Shown here piece after piece: positions 29,456 through 37,657 of a stretch of 64,000 nucleotides of DNA. Each line of letters begins with the position of its first letter. Position 1 is the stretch's first letter. This DNA is from Pleurocapsa sp. MO_226.B13 (lineage in GTDB: Bacteria > Cyanobacteriota > Cyanobacteriia > Cyanobacteriales > Xenococcaceae). Made by a program: the position numbers and the translations under genes. The notes below the pieces were generated by a model. The model worked only from the letters and a program-made list of their open reading frames with translations, was not told the origin of the DNA and made no database searches. The DNA lies in NCBI GenBank assembly GCA_030064795.1, contig JASJEI010000003.1, positions 10,328-74,327 of the forward strand, read 5' to 3'.

Positions 29456-29692
29456 TTGGCTAAAAAAGATCTAGTAAAAAAAGAACAACCCGCAACCAAA
29501 GAAGCAGCAAGTAATAATGGTGCTGCGGAATTTATCGTTCAAACCAAAGAAGAATTGGGCAAAGTCGTCTGGCCCTCCCGACAACAGCTGATTAGCGAGT
29601 CGGCAGCAGTAATTCTCATGGTTATTTTAGTATCTACTATCATCTATCTAATTGATAATGTCTTTGCTTGGGGAGCAGGAAAGGTATTCTAA
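29456..29692 (+). CDS. secE: Preprotein translocase subunit SecE
   Basis: 78 residues from a TTG start preceded by GCGAGG. It has a charged N-terminus, then the SecE motif FIVQTKEELGKVVWPSRQQL (about 24-43) and one membrane helix (AAVILMVILVSTIIYLIDNVF). SecE clamps SecY in the translocon that SecA (4.2-7.1 kb) powers. It is followed directly by nusG with a 2-bp gap when nusG starts at 29695. Confidence 0.95.
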   Translation: MAKKDLVKKEQPATKEAASNNGAAEFIVQTKEELGKVVWPSRQQLISESAAVILMVILVSTIIYLIDNVFAWGAGKVF

Positions 29693-29694
29693 TT

Positions 29695-30348
29695 ATGACT
29701 AATGCCGTAGATATGCCAGAAGAGAACAATCAGCAACCAGAACAACCAGAGCAACCAGAGGAAAAAGTTCAGGTCAAAACCAAAAGCCCTCCTCGTTGGT
29801 ATGCGGTACAAGTTGCTTCGGGATGCGAAAAGCGCGTCAAAACCGATCTGGATATGCGCATTCAAACCCTAGAAATAGGCGATCGCATTATGCAGGTTCA
29901 AATTCCGCAAACTCCAAGTGTTAAAATTCGTAAAGACGGTTCGCGTTACACTAGTGACGAAAAAGTCTTTCCTGGTTATGTTCTCGTCAAAATGTCGATG
30001 GATGACGATGCTTGGCAGGTAGTCAAAAATACCCCTAATGTGATTAACTTTGTGGGTGCAGAGCAAAAGCGTCGTTATGGTAGGGGAAGGGGTCATGTCA
30101 AGCCTCTTCCGCTGTCTCGTGCTGAAGTAGAACGCATCTTCAAGCAATCTGAAGAACAAGAACCTGTCATTAAAGTTGACATGGAGATTGGAGATAAAAT
30201 TGCCGTCCTTTCAGGCCCATTTAAGGAGTTTGAAGGAGAAGTAATTGAAGTTAGCCCAGAAAGAAGCAAGCTCAAAGCCTTATTGTCTATTTTTGGGCGA
30301 GATACTCCAGTAGAGTTGGAGTTTAATCAAGTCGAAAAACAAAACTAA
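29695..30348 (+). CDS. nusG: Transcription termination/antitermination protein NusG
   Basis: 217 residues from ATG 29695. An upstream ATG at 29668 lies inside secE and would add ten non-conserved residues, and the GGAAAGG site fits 29695. The N-terminal extension is Gln/Glu/Pro-rich (EQPEQPEEK). The NGN domain starts at PRWYAVQVASGCEKRV and the KOW domain is MEIGDKIAVLSGPFKEFEGEVIEV. NusG binds RNA polymerase and couples it to ribosomes. It ends 3 bp before rplK. Confidence 0.96.
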   Translation: MTNAVDMPEENNQQPEQPEQPEEKVQVKTKSPPRWYAVQVASGCEKRVKTDLDMRIQTLEIGDRIMQVQIPQTPSVKIRKDGSRYTSDEKVFPGYVLVKMSMDDDAWQVVKNTPNVINFVGAEQKRRYGRGRGHVKPLPLSRAEVERIFKQSEEQEPVIKVDMEIGDKIAVLSGPFKEFEGEVIEVSPERSKLKALLSIFGRDTPVELEFNQVEKQN

Positions 30349-30351
30349 AAG

Positions 30352-30777
30352 ATGCCTAGAAAAGTTGTAGCCTTAATTAAATTAGCCTTACCTGCGGGTA
30401 AAGCTAACCCCGCACCCCCTGTTGGCCCTGCATTGGGTCAACATGGTGTAAACATTATGGCATTTTGTAAAGAATACAATGCCAAAACAGCCGATAAAGC
30501 AGGATTGGTTATTCCTGTTGAAATTTCTGTATTTGAAGATAGAAGTTTTACTTTTATTCTCAAAACTCCTCCTGCTGCCGTCTTAATCAAAAAGGCAATC
30601 GGAATCGATAAAGGGGCAGGTGAACCTAACAAACAGAAAGTCGGTACGATTACCAAAGACCAGTTGAGAGAAATTGCTCAGACTAAATTACCCGACCTTA
30701 ATGCTAACGACATTGATGCAGCGATGAAAATTATTGCTGGTACGGCTAAAAGTATGGGAGTGGCAGTTGCCGACTAA
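30352..30777 (+). CDS. rplK: 50S ribosomal protein L11
   Basis: 141 residues, the exact usual length. N-terminal [30 protein letters not shown]-terminal [38 protein letters not shown]11 forms the GTPase-associated centre with 23S rRNA. It is third in the secE-nusG-rplK-rplA string. Confidence 0.98.
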   Translation: MPRKVVALIKLALPAGKANPAPPVGPALGQHGVNIMAFCKEYNAKTADKAGLVIPVEISVFEDRSFTFILKTPPAAVLIKKAIGIDKGAGEPNKQKVGTITKDQLREIAQTKLPDLNANDIDAAMKIIAGTAKSMGVAVAD

Positions 30778-30863
30778 GGTATTTTTTACCGTTCAAAATT
30801 TATTATTTACTAATTGCAATGGGGAGAAGCAAAACGCTTCGCCATTTACCCAAGGAGAATAAT

Positions 30864-31580
30864 ATGGTTAAGAAAATATCTCGCAGAATGCGCGAGTTAC
30901 TCGAAAAAGTAGACCAAGATCGAGCCTACGAACCTCTCGAAGCGTTACAGTTACTCAAAGAGACAGCAACAGCAAAATTTGACGAAACCGCTGAAGTACA
31001 TATTAAGTTAGGTATCGATCCCAAATATACCGACCAGCAGCTAAGAACTACCGTCAGTCTTCCCAAAGGAACGGGACAAACCGTTAGAGTAGCGGTAATT
31101 GCTCGCGGTGAAAAGGTAAAAGAAGCGGAAGAAGCGGGAGCAGAAATATATGGTTCGGAAGAACTCATTGACGAGATTGCCAAAGGCATGATGGATTTTG
31201 ATATCTTGATTGCAACTCCCGATATGATGCCTAAAGTAGCTAGATTGGGTCGAGTTTTAGGGCCAAAAGGTTTGATGCCATCTCCTAAAGGGGGAACCGT
31301 TACCGCCGATCTAGAGCCAGCCGTACAAGCATTCAAAGCTGGTAAATTAGAATTTAGGGCTGACAAAACTGGCATCGTTCATGTTATGTTTGGTAAGGCA
31401 TCTTTTGCTGCGGAAGATTTGCTGACAAATCTCAAGGCCGTACAGGAAACCGTCGATCGTAACCGTCCTAGTGGCGCGAAAGGTCGTTACTGGCGTTCTC
31501 TATATGTATCTGCTTCTATGGGCCCATCGATTCAAGTTGATGTCAATGCCCTGCAAGATTTAAGCTTGACAGCAGCCTAA
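30864..31580 (+). CDS. rplA: 50S ribosomal protein L1
   Basis: 238 residues from ATG 30864, chosen because AAGGAGAAT precedes it. The upstream in-frame ATG 30819 would add a 15-residue non-conserved leader. The signature [27 protein letters not shown] is clear. L1 forms the mobile stalk near the E site and in many bacteria represses its own operon by binding the mRNA. Confidence 0.97.
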   Translation: MVKKISRRMRELLEKVDQDRAYEPLEALQLLKETATAKFDETAEVHIKLGIDPKYTDQQLRTTVSLPKGTGQTVRVAVIARGEKVKEAEEAGAEIYGSEELIDEIAKGMMDFDILIATPDMMPKVARLGRVLGPKGLMPSPKGGTVTADLEPAVQAFKAGKLEFRADKTGIVHVMFGKASFAAEDLLTNLKAVQETVDRNRPSGAKGRYWRSLYVSASMGPSIQVDVNALQDLSLTAA

Positions 31581-31611
31581 AAAATTTCGGCAAAACACTA
31601 CAAGTAAATAT

Positions 31612-31672
31612 TAAAAAGACAAGCACCAAAGACAGTGGGCGCAGTTATCTGCTTAATATCCTGCCGAGGTAA
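31612..31672 (+). promoter_or_regulatory. L10-type ribosomal protein leader (rplJ mRNA)
   Basis: The 284-nt gap between rplA and rplJ contains AAAGACAGTGGGCG and, after a short helix, CCTGCCGAGGT. This is the conserved signature of the L10 leader to which L10 (with L7/L12) binds to repress translation. Only the core is marked, and the full structure probably extends toward 31810. The match is by recognition of the motif, not by a covariance search. Confidence 0.7.
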
Positions 31673-31864
31673 ATGTCGATAGGTTTTATTCTCTGATTTC
31701 TTTTTAGAAGAAATGGTAATAAAGGCGATCGCAACCTCTGGCAAGTAGCTAGGGGTTTTGCCGTTTATAAAGGGGAAAATTGTTCTTAATTTAAGAGTCG
31801 ATGATATTCCCGTGTTCAACCAATAGCATTAAAAGATCGCGATAGTATAAGGAGGTGATACGGA

Positions 31865-32389
31865 ATGGGGAGAACCCTCGCCAACAAAAAAGAGATAGTC
31901 GCCGATCTCAAAAATAGTTTGAGCGAAGCGCAACTAGCTTTTGTAATTAAGTATGAGGGGTTGTCGGTGGCAGAAATTACCGAGCTGCGCAATCGTCTTC
32001 GCCCTAGCGGTGCAACTTGTAAAGTTACCAAAAACACCTTGATGAACATTGCCGTCAAGGATGATGAAAATTGGCAACCAATGCAGGAATTCCTCAGCGA
32101 TGCTACTGCGTTTCTCTTTACAGGAGAAGAAATTGGCGCGGCCGTAAAAGCTTATAAAGGATTCCAAAAAGACACCAAAAAAACCGAATTACGCGGTGGT
32201 GTTTTAGAAGGTAAAGCCCTGACTAAAGAGCAAGTCGAAGCATTGGGTGACTTGCCTACCAAAGAAGAGCTATATGCTAAGATTGCTGGTTCGATTAACG
32301 CTCTGGCTACCAAAATTGCCGTGGGTGTTAAAGAAATTCCCAGTGGACTGGCAAGAGGCATCAAAGCTGTTTCAGAGCAAGAATCATAA
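31865..32389 (+). CDS. rplJ: 50S ribosomal protein L10
   Basis: 174 residues, preceded by the strong site AAGGAGGTGAT. N-terminal NKKEIVADLKNSLSEAQLAFVIKYEGLSVAEITELRNRLR is typical. The C-terminal helix binds L7/L12 dimers to form the ribosomal stalk. It is probably autoregulated through the leader upstream. Confidence 0.97.
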   Translation: MGRTLANKKEIVADLKNSLSEAQLAFVIKYEGLSVAEITELRNRLRPSGATCKVTKNTLMNIAVKDDENWQPMQEFLSDATAFLFTGEEIGAAVKAYKGFQKDTKKTELRGGVLEGKALTKEQVEALGDLPTKEELYAKIAGSINALATKIAVGVKEIPSGLARGIKAVSEQES

Positions 32390-32453
32390 ATTCTTCTCTC
32401 AAACTATCAAGACAAGACAACAAATTAATTATCAATCACGGAGTTAAAGTAAC

Positions 32454-32840
32454 ATGTCTGCTGCAACTGATGAAATTCTCGAAAAGTTGAAATCTCTAAG
32501 TCTTTTGGAGGCTTCTGAACTAGTAAAACAAATTGAAGAAACTTTTGGTGTCAGTGCTGCTGCTTCTGCTGGAGTAGTTATGGCCGCACCTGGTGTTGGT
32601 GGCCCTGCTGAAGCCGAGGAAGAGAAAACTGAATTTGACGTAGTTCTCGAAGAAGTACCCAAAGATAAGAAAATCGCTATCCTTAAAGTGGTTCGTTCCA
32701 TCACTGGTTTAGGTCTAAAAGAAGCCAAAGAAATGGTGGAATCTACACCCAAAGCAATCAAAGAAGGTGTTCCCAAAGAAGATGCTGAAGAAACTAAGAA
32801 AAAATTAGAAGAAGCTGGGGCGAAAGTTGCTGTTAAGTAA
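32454..32840 (+). CDS. rplL: 50S ribosomal protein L7/L12
   Basis: 128 residues. N-terminal dimerisation region, Ala/Gly-rich hinge (about 37-57) and C-terminal domain [39 protein letters not shown]. It recruits translation factors to the stalk. It is the last gene of the block, followed by a terminator about 85 bp downstream. Confidence 0.98.
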   Translation: MSAATDEILEKLKSLSLLEASELVKQIEETFGVSAAASAGVVMAAPGVGGPAEAEEEKTEFDVVLEEVPKDKKIAILKVVRSITGLGLKEAKEMVESTPKAIKEGVPKEDAEETKKKLEEAGAKVAVK

Positions 32841-32922
32841 TTAAACCACGAAGTAGTTAGCTATTGGCTATTTGTTTTCAGCATCAGGGGAGATCGACCC
32901 GTCTAGATAAAAGCTTGGTTGC

Positions 32923-32957
32923 AAGAGGAGATATTCTATTTGAGTATCTTCTTTTTT
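32923..32957 (+). terminator. Terminator after rplL
   Basis: AAGAGGAGATATTC pairs with GAGTATCTTCTTTT (with G-U pairs) and leads into a run of eight T. It probably ends the rplKAJL transcript. Confidence 0.75.
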
Positions 32958-32978
32958 TTATACAGCGATCGCAATTGT

Positions 32979-33165
32979 ATAGTCATTTTAAAATAATTAA
33001 TAAACATCAGGGGAAATCCCAAAGCGGATTAATTAATACGCTAAATCCCATCATTAGAGGATGGTGTAATTATGATGCTACGGTTGTAAGCTAAAAAGTT
33101 TTGGTCGAATGGATTATTTGATGTTTTGGATACTCTATAAATGGGGTCTAAACCCAGGGGCGTAA
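32979..33165 (+). pseudogene. 3' remnant of a group II intron reverse transcriptase/maturase
   Basis: One frame reads IINKHQGKSQSGLI, then NTLNPIIRGWCNYDATVVS before a stop, which is the hallmark C-terminal maturase segment (LNPIIRGWANYY..VVS). After a frame change near 33090 it continues FGRMDYLMFWILYKWGLNPG, matching the following F..LD.L.F.ML.KWAKRRHP segment. Everything upstream (RT domains) is missing. I see no intron domain V hairpin, so this is a dead fragment inserted behind the rplL terminator. Confidence 0.8.
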
Positions 33166-33210
33166 TTCCTGAGGGCTGTCTGCCGAGGTCTCCTCGGCAG
33201 TTTATACGCC
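33159..33210 (+). other. Strong nested hairpin
   Basis: An outer GGCGTA/TACGCC pair encloses a perfect 9-bp stem CTGCCGAGG-TCT-CCTCGGCAG followed by TTT. It lies at the end of the intron remnant and 81 bp before the next gene start. It could be an intrinsic terminator, a dispersed palindrome or a structured 5' leader. Confidence 0.6.
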
Positions 33211-33290
33211 ACGTCTCATGCTTCGCCTATCGGCAGAAGCAGAGAATCCTCGCCATTTTTGTTGAATCAATTCTAATTTTACCAAGACGA

Positions 33291-35012
33291 ATGAGTATAT
33301 CAGTTCCACCCCGTTCTCGCGCTCAAGAATCTAGAGCAGCGATCGAGCGTATTTATGTAATTATGCGCCATCTTTTTGTTCGGGGGCATTACAAACCAGG
33401 CGGACTTTCGGGATCGGCTTTGAGTGAAGCTTTGCTGACATTGCAGCCTGAAATTTATGGTTCGATGAGCGATGCGGAAAAAGTCGAACTGAACGGACTA
33501 GCTTATATTATGGCTCGTTTACCAAGGGGGATTGAAAGGTGTCGTTTTATCCAATTGATTGCGGCCGAAGGCTACGGCAATTCGGGATTTGAAAAAATAG
33601 TTCCCGCAAAGCGTCGTCGCAATTGCTATCGTATCGATGAAGAAACCATGCTCATCGAAGTTACGAGAGGACGTAGCGAAATTTATGATATTCTGACTCA
33701 CCTGACCTTTATGTATATTGAAGCTGACAAAATTAGAGCGCACGCTTTGGATGATGGTCAACCCAGACAGGAATGGTTAAAGTTAGAAAAAATCGTTCTG
33801 GAACAAACAACTACAGCAGATTCTATTTCCTCCTCTGGAGAAGTTGAACTGAGAGAACAGGCTATTTCCTATGCCAGTACTATATTGGGACGCACTTTTG
33901 AAGAAACTTTGGAAGCCGAACATCGGTTTCGTCAAGGAAAACCGTATAATAACGGTTTATTTCAAATAGTTTACTGGTTGGGAAGAGTAGCAATTGAAGA
34001 GATGCAGTGCGATCGCGATCGCCAAGTTAATTTTAGTTCGGCACTCAGAGAGCGGATCGGTCATCACATTCACGGGGAAAAATGGGCAAATGAGGTCAAA
34101 GAGTTTCTTTGGTCGCAAAATTTGTGGCAGCGTCCCCTCCATATTATCAGTGCCAATCTCCACAGTATTTTAAATTGTCTCTATGCCTTTTCCGCATTAA
34201 AACAGACCATGGCAGAAGAAAAGTCGATCGAAGCGATCGCTCGTCTACTGAGTTTGCCAGAAAATGCCCATCTCAACCAAGACGTATTTGAATTTGCTCA
34301 AAAGCATGGAATGTATTATCTCGAAGATCGAGCGGGAACTAATATTCATGTCCAAATTTTTGATACCTCGATGTTGCCTTTTGATTCTCTCTCCCCTGAA
34401 TTGAATCTCAACCGTGAACTGGTTGAGCAACAGCGACCAGTTATTTTAGTAATGGATTATGCTTTTGGCGAGCAAGCTTTCGAGCTTTTTGACGAACTAC
34501 TCAAGCCTTATAAAACTCAAGGAAAAAGTAAAAAACTCAATCTCTATTCGATTTCGGTCATGGGTAAGGCAGGAACTTTGGTCGGGAATAAGGGAGATTT
34601 GATGTTGCCTACCGCGCATATTTTTGAAGGAACGGCAGATAATTATCCCTTTGAGAATGAAATGAGCCAAGAAGATTTTCAGGAGTCGGGAATTCCCGTG
34701 CATCAAGGAGCTTTACTGACGGTATTGGGAACTTCACTGCAAAATGCTGATGTTTTGGATTATTTTAGAAGTTCTTCTTGGAATGTGGTTGGTTTGGAAA
34801 TGGAAGGAGCGCATTTACAAAAAGCAATTCAGGCAGCAGCGAGAATTCGCAAGAGTATCCACGAAGATGTGATCTTGCGTTATGTTTACTATGCTTCGGA
34901 TAATCCCTTGATGACTGGCAGCACCCTAGCTTCTGGGAGTTTGGGACAAACTGGAGTCAAACCCACCTATGCGATCGCGCTTAAGTTTTTACAGAAAATT
35001 CTCTCTCATTGA
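33291..35012 (+). CDS. Uncharacterised protein with nucleoside-phosphorylase-like C-terminus
   Basis: 573 residues from ATG 33291. The frame is open upstream to 33141, but that part overlaps the intron remnant and hairpin. The N-terminal half (about 1-330) is mostly helical with motifs MRHLFVRGHYKPGGLSGSALSEALL and RGIERCRFIQLIAAEGYG. From about 365 the pattern changes: PVILVMDYAFGEQA, SVMGKAGTLVGNKGDLMLPTAH, and VVGLEMEGAHLQKAI near 525. The E-M-E-G motif with a preceding LPTAH segment resembles the purine/uridine phosphorylase and MTA/SAH nucleosidase fold. The reaction is unknown. It overlaps the convergent lysR gene by 7 bp. Confidence 0.75.
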   Translation: MSISVPPRSRAQESRAAIERIYVIMRHLFVRGHYKPGGLSGSALSEALLTLQPEIYGSMSDAEKVELNGLAYIMARLPRGIERCRFIQLIAAEGYGNSGFEKIVPAKRRRNCYRIDEETMLIEVTRGRSEIYDILTHLTFMYIEADKIRAHALDDGQPRQEWLKLEKIVLEQTTTADSISSSGEVELREQAISYASTILGRTFEETLEAEHRFRQGKPYNNGLFQIVYWLGRVAIEEMQCDRDRQVNFSSALRERIGHHIHGEKWANEVKEFLWSQNLWQRPLHIISANLHSILNCLYAFSALKQTMAEEKSIEAIARLLSLPENAHLNQDVFEFAQKHGMYYLEDRAGTNIHVQIFDTSMLPFDSLSPELNLNRELVEQQRPVILVMDYAFGEQAFELFDELLKPYKTQGKSKKLNLYSISVMGKAGTLVGNKGDLMLPTAHIFEGTADNYPFENEMSQEDFQESGIPVHQGALLTVLGTSLQNADVLDYFRSSSWNVVGLEMEGAHLQKAIQAAARIRKSIHEDVILRYVYYASDNPLMTGSTLASGSLGQTGVKPTYAIALKFLQKILSH

Positions 35013-35917
35013 CCAAAATCTGATACCCAAGGATAGAGCTTAAACTCGTCGCGCAGAAAATTGATAAAACAAGCTACTTTAGCCGATTTAAACCGTCCTC
35101 GACGATATACTGCGTATATTGGTAAGGTAATGGGTTGGTATTCAGATAAGATGATTTTTAAACGCTCGGTATTGATTTCATCGCCAAATAACCAAATCGG
35201 TGCAACAGCAATTCCTAAACCTGTTAACACTGCTTGGCGAATGGCTACTGAATTATCAGCTTTAAAGTTTCCCTGCACTTTGACAATTATTGCCGAACCC
35301 GACAAGTCTTGAAAATGCCATTCATTACCAGTAGAGAGACGAGTATAAACAATACAGTTATAGTTAATTAGTTCTTGGGGCGATCGCGGTTCTCCTGCTT
35401 GCTCAAAATAACTAACAGCACCAATAGTTACCCTGCGCGTCACACCAATGCGTTCGGCAATTAAGGAGGTATCTCGATGCTTGCCAATTCTGATTGCCAA
35501 ATCTACCCCCTCTTCTACTAAATCGACAAAGCGATCGCTCATCATCAAATCGATTTTAATCTCTGGATAACGAGCTAAAAAGGTTTTGAGACGGGGAACT
35601 ATCTGCAAATGTCCAAAGGATACGGGACAGTTAATTCTCAGATTACCACTGGGTTTTTGTCTTTTACCGACACTGGCTTCTGCTGCTGCTACGCTATCGA
35701 TGATTTGTTGCGAGTAAGCATAAAACTGTTCTCCCGCTTCAGTCAGATTTAACTTTCTCGTCGATCGCGTCAGTAACTGTACGTCCAAATATTCCTCTAA
35801 AGCAGCAATTTGTTTGCTTATTGTCGGTTGGGTAGTATTCATTTCTCTGGCTACCGCCGAAAAACTCCCAGTTTCTACCGTCCGTACAAAACTTTTAATA
35901 CAGGCAAGGCGATCCAT
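35006..35917 (-). CDS. LysR-family transcriptional regulator
   Basis: 303 residues. The winged helix-turn-helix (residues 1-60, FSAVAREMNTTQPTISKQIAALEEYLDVQLLTRSTRKLNLTEAG) is followed by a periplasmic-binding-protein-like effector domain. The pattern (SGNLRINCPVSFGHLQIVPRLKTFLARYPEI) places it in the common AaeR/CrgA-like branch. LysR regulators usually control a divergent neighbour, here the glycosyltransferase at 36280, across 362 bp that contain a MITE-like element. That target is an inference. Confidence 0.92.
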   Translation of the reverse strand: MDRLACIKSFVRTVETGSFSAVAREMNTTQPTISKQIAALEEYLDVQLLTRSTRKLNLTEAGEQFYAYSQQIIDSVAAAEASVGKRQKPSGNLRINCPVSFGHLQIVPRLKTFLARYPEIKIDLMMSDRFVDLVEEGVDLAIRIGKHRDTSLIAERIGVTRRVTIGAVSYFEQAGEPRSPQELINYNCIVYTRLSTGNEWHFQDLSGSAIIVKVQGNFKADNSVAIRQAVLTGLGIAVAPIWLFGDEINTERLKIILSEYQPITLPIYAVYRRGRFKSAKVACFINFLRDEFKLYPWVSDFGQ

Positions 35918-36062
35918 TATTTATCCATTTTAATTTGGTATAAATTATAGATTTTTCTCAATTCTTTTAGACATTTAAGAAATACTAGTAATATATTTTG
36001 CTCTCTATCGAGCGAGCGATCGCTATAGTAATTTTTCAACCCATTTTAAGATAGAACCAAGT

Positions 36063-36164
36063 AATATCATTTCAGTTTTTAGTTAAGACAGATTGTTTGT
36101 AAGGGCGTTTCGCGAAACGCCCTTACCGAGATTTATGTGTCTTAGGTATTTTCTAAATTGATAT
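36063..36164. repeat. MITE-like element with central 28-nt palindrome
   Basis: The left arm (36063-36090, AATATCATTTCAG...TAAGACA) and right arm (36138-36164, TGTCTTAGG...AAATTGATAT) are imperfect inverted repeats. The centre is a perfect palindrome at 36099-36126 (GTAAGGGCGTTTCG plus its complement). The whole could fold into one long hairpin. A left-arm copy lies at 14734-14761 and a sister palindrome at 8521-8548. It occupies most of the lysR-glycosyltransferase spacer (35918-36279), where I see no other feature. Confidence 0.7.
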
Positions 36165-36279
36165 AAGAGAGAACCAAAAAAATAGTTATTAACGATATGT
36201 TCATCATCGATCGCCTATAAAGAAAGATAATTTCAAAACTCTACTCTACAAAAAAGCTTAGTAAATCAGGGAAATTTAG

Positions 36280-37560
36280 ATGAAAATAGCAATTTGGACA
36301 TTAGGCACGCGGGGGGATGTACAGCCACTTGTGGCTTTAGCTTTAGGGTTAAAAAATATCGGTTACGAACCTTTAGTAATTTCAGCAAAAAACTATCAAG
36401 AGTTTGTCGAAGGTTTTGCTTTAGAATACTGCCCTCTGGAAGTAGATATGCGGCAAATTATACAAACTGAGGAGGCACAGAAGATGGCAAGAAGTGATAA
36501 TCCTCTTAAATTCTTTACCAGTCATCTAGGTAAGACAGGAAAATTAAAGCAACTTGGGTTAGCTATTCAAGAAGAAATTTGGCAAGCTTGTTTAAACTGC
36601 GATGCTATTATTTGGCATCCTGGAATGAGCAATGGCTATTTTATGGCGAAGGAGTTAAGAATTCCCAGTATTATGGCTAGTCCGTTTCCCTTAAGTCCTA
36701 CCAAAGATTATCCTGCTATTGTGTTTTATAATGGGCTACGTTTGGGAAAACTTTATAATTTAATCTCTCATTTTGTTTTTGAACGAGGTTTTTGGCTGTT
36801 GTCTAGATCGGCAGTTCGAGAGTTTTGGCAAAACAAATCTCAAAATAATCCAGTCTCTTTGACCCCTGCAAGTCAATTGCAAGCTAAGAGTGGAATGCCG
36901 ATAATTTATGGATACAGCGAGCATTTATTCTCTAGACCTTCTGAGTGGAGTGACAATATTCACATAACTGGCAGTTGGACTTTAGAAGAACCTCAATGGA
37001 CAGCACCTTTAGATTTAATTAACTTTATTGAATCGGGAAAACCACCTCTCTATGTAGGTTTTGGCAGTATTAAAGATCTAAAAAAATTTCAGGAAACTAT
37101 TGAAATTGTTCTCAAGGCTTTGGAACTCTCGAATCAGCGTGCCGTCATCGCGATGGGATGGAATAGTCTCGATTTAAATCAAACTTTACCAAAAAACGTT
37201 TTTTTAATCGATAAAGCACCTCATACTTGGCTTTTCCCCAAAATGGCTGCTGTTATTCATCATGGAGGAGCGGGAACTACCGCAGCAGGACTATCTGCTG
37301 GCAAGCCTACCATCATTATTCCCCATGCTGCCGATCAACCTGCCTGGGGTAGAAGGGTTTACGAGCTTGGAGTTGGTTCAAAACCAATCTTTAAAACAGA
37401 ATTAACTGCCGAAAGATTAGCAGGCGCGATCGCATTTGCTTTAGAGCCACAAGTTGTTGCTAAAGCTTCAAAATTAGGGGAAAAGCTCCGAAAGGAAGAT
37501 GGAGTCGATCGAGCTGTAAGAATTATTGATAGTTACCTGAAAGCAACTAAGAGTAATTAA
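36280..37560 (+). CDS. GT1-family glycosyltransferase (UGT/MGT type)
   Basis: 426 residues. N-terminal MKIAIWTLGTRGDVQPLVALALGLKNIGY is the acceptor-domain start typical of sterol/macrolide glycosyltransferases. The donor-binding motif HHGGAGTTAAGLSAGKPTIIIPHAADQPAWGRRVYELGVG (about 327-366) is the UGT signature. It transfers a sugar from a nucleotide-sugar to a lipid or other hydrophobic acceptor, which is unknown here. It is divergent from the lysR gene. Confidence 0.92.
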   Translation: MKIAIWTLGTRGDVQPLVALALGLKNIGYEPLVISAKNYQEFVEGFALEYCPLEVDMRQIIQTEEAQKMARSDNPLKFFTSHLGKTGKLKQLGLAIQEEIWQACLNCDAIIWHPGMSNGYFMAKELRIPSIMASPFPLSPTKDYPAIVFYNGLRLGKLYNLISHFVFERGFWLLSRSAVREFWQNKSQNNPVSLTPASQLQAKSGMPIIYGYSEHLFSRPSEWSDNIHITGSWTLEEPQWTAPLDLINFIESGKPPLYVGFGSIKDLKKFQETIEIVLKALELSNQRAVIAMGWNSLDLNQTLPKNVFLIDKAPHTWLFPKMAAVIHHGGAGTTAAGLSAGKPTIIIPHAADQPAWGRRVYELGVGSKPIFKTELTAERLAGAIAFALEPQVVAKASKLGEKLRKEDGVDRAVRIIDSYLKATKSN

Positions 37561-37657
37561 AGCGATCGCCTTAGTGATGGGAGTTTTAGTTGCAGTGTTG
37601 GTAATTTTGGGAATTGCCGTTGCTAGTATTTAGTAAATTTTTGCTCTCTTAATAAAC

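Noticed and set aside
29668..29694. Upstream nusG start inside secE
   Set aside because: It would add ten non-conserved residues; the ATG at 29695 has the better spaced ribosome binding site.
32864..33094. A 76-codon forward frame as a real gene
   Set aside because: Its N-terminal half is unrelated and runs through the rplL terminator; only its last part matches a group II maturase tail, so it is a remnant, not a gene.
33141..33290. Upstream extension of the 573-residue protein
   Set aside because: The extra 50 residues overlap the intron remnant and a perfect hairpin and look non-coding; ATG 33291 begins the conserved-looking protein.
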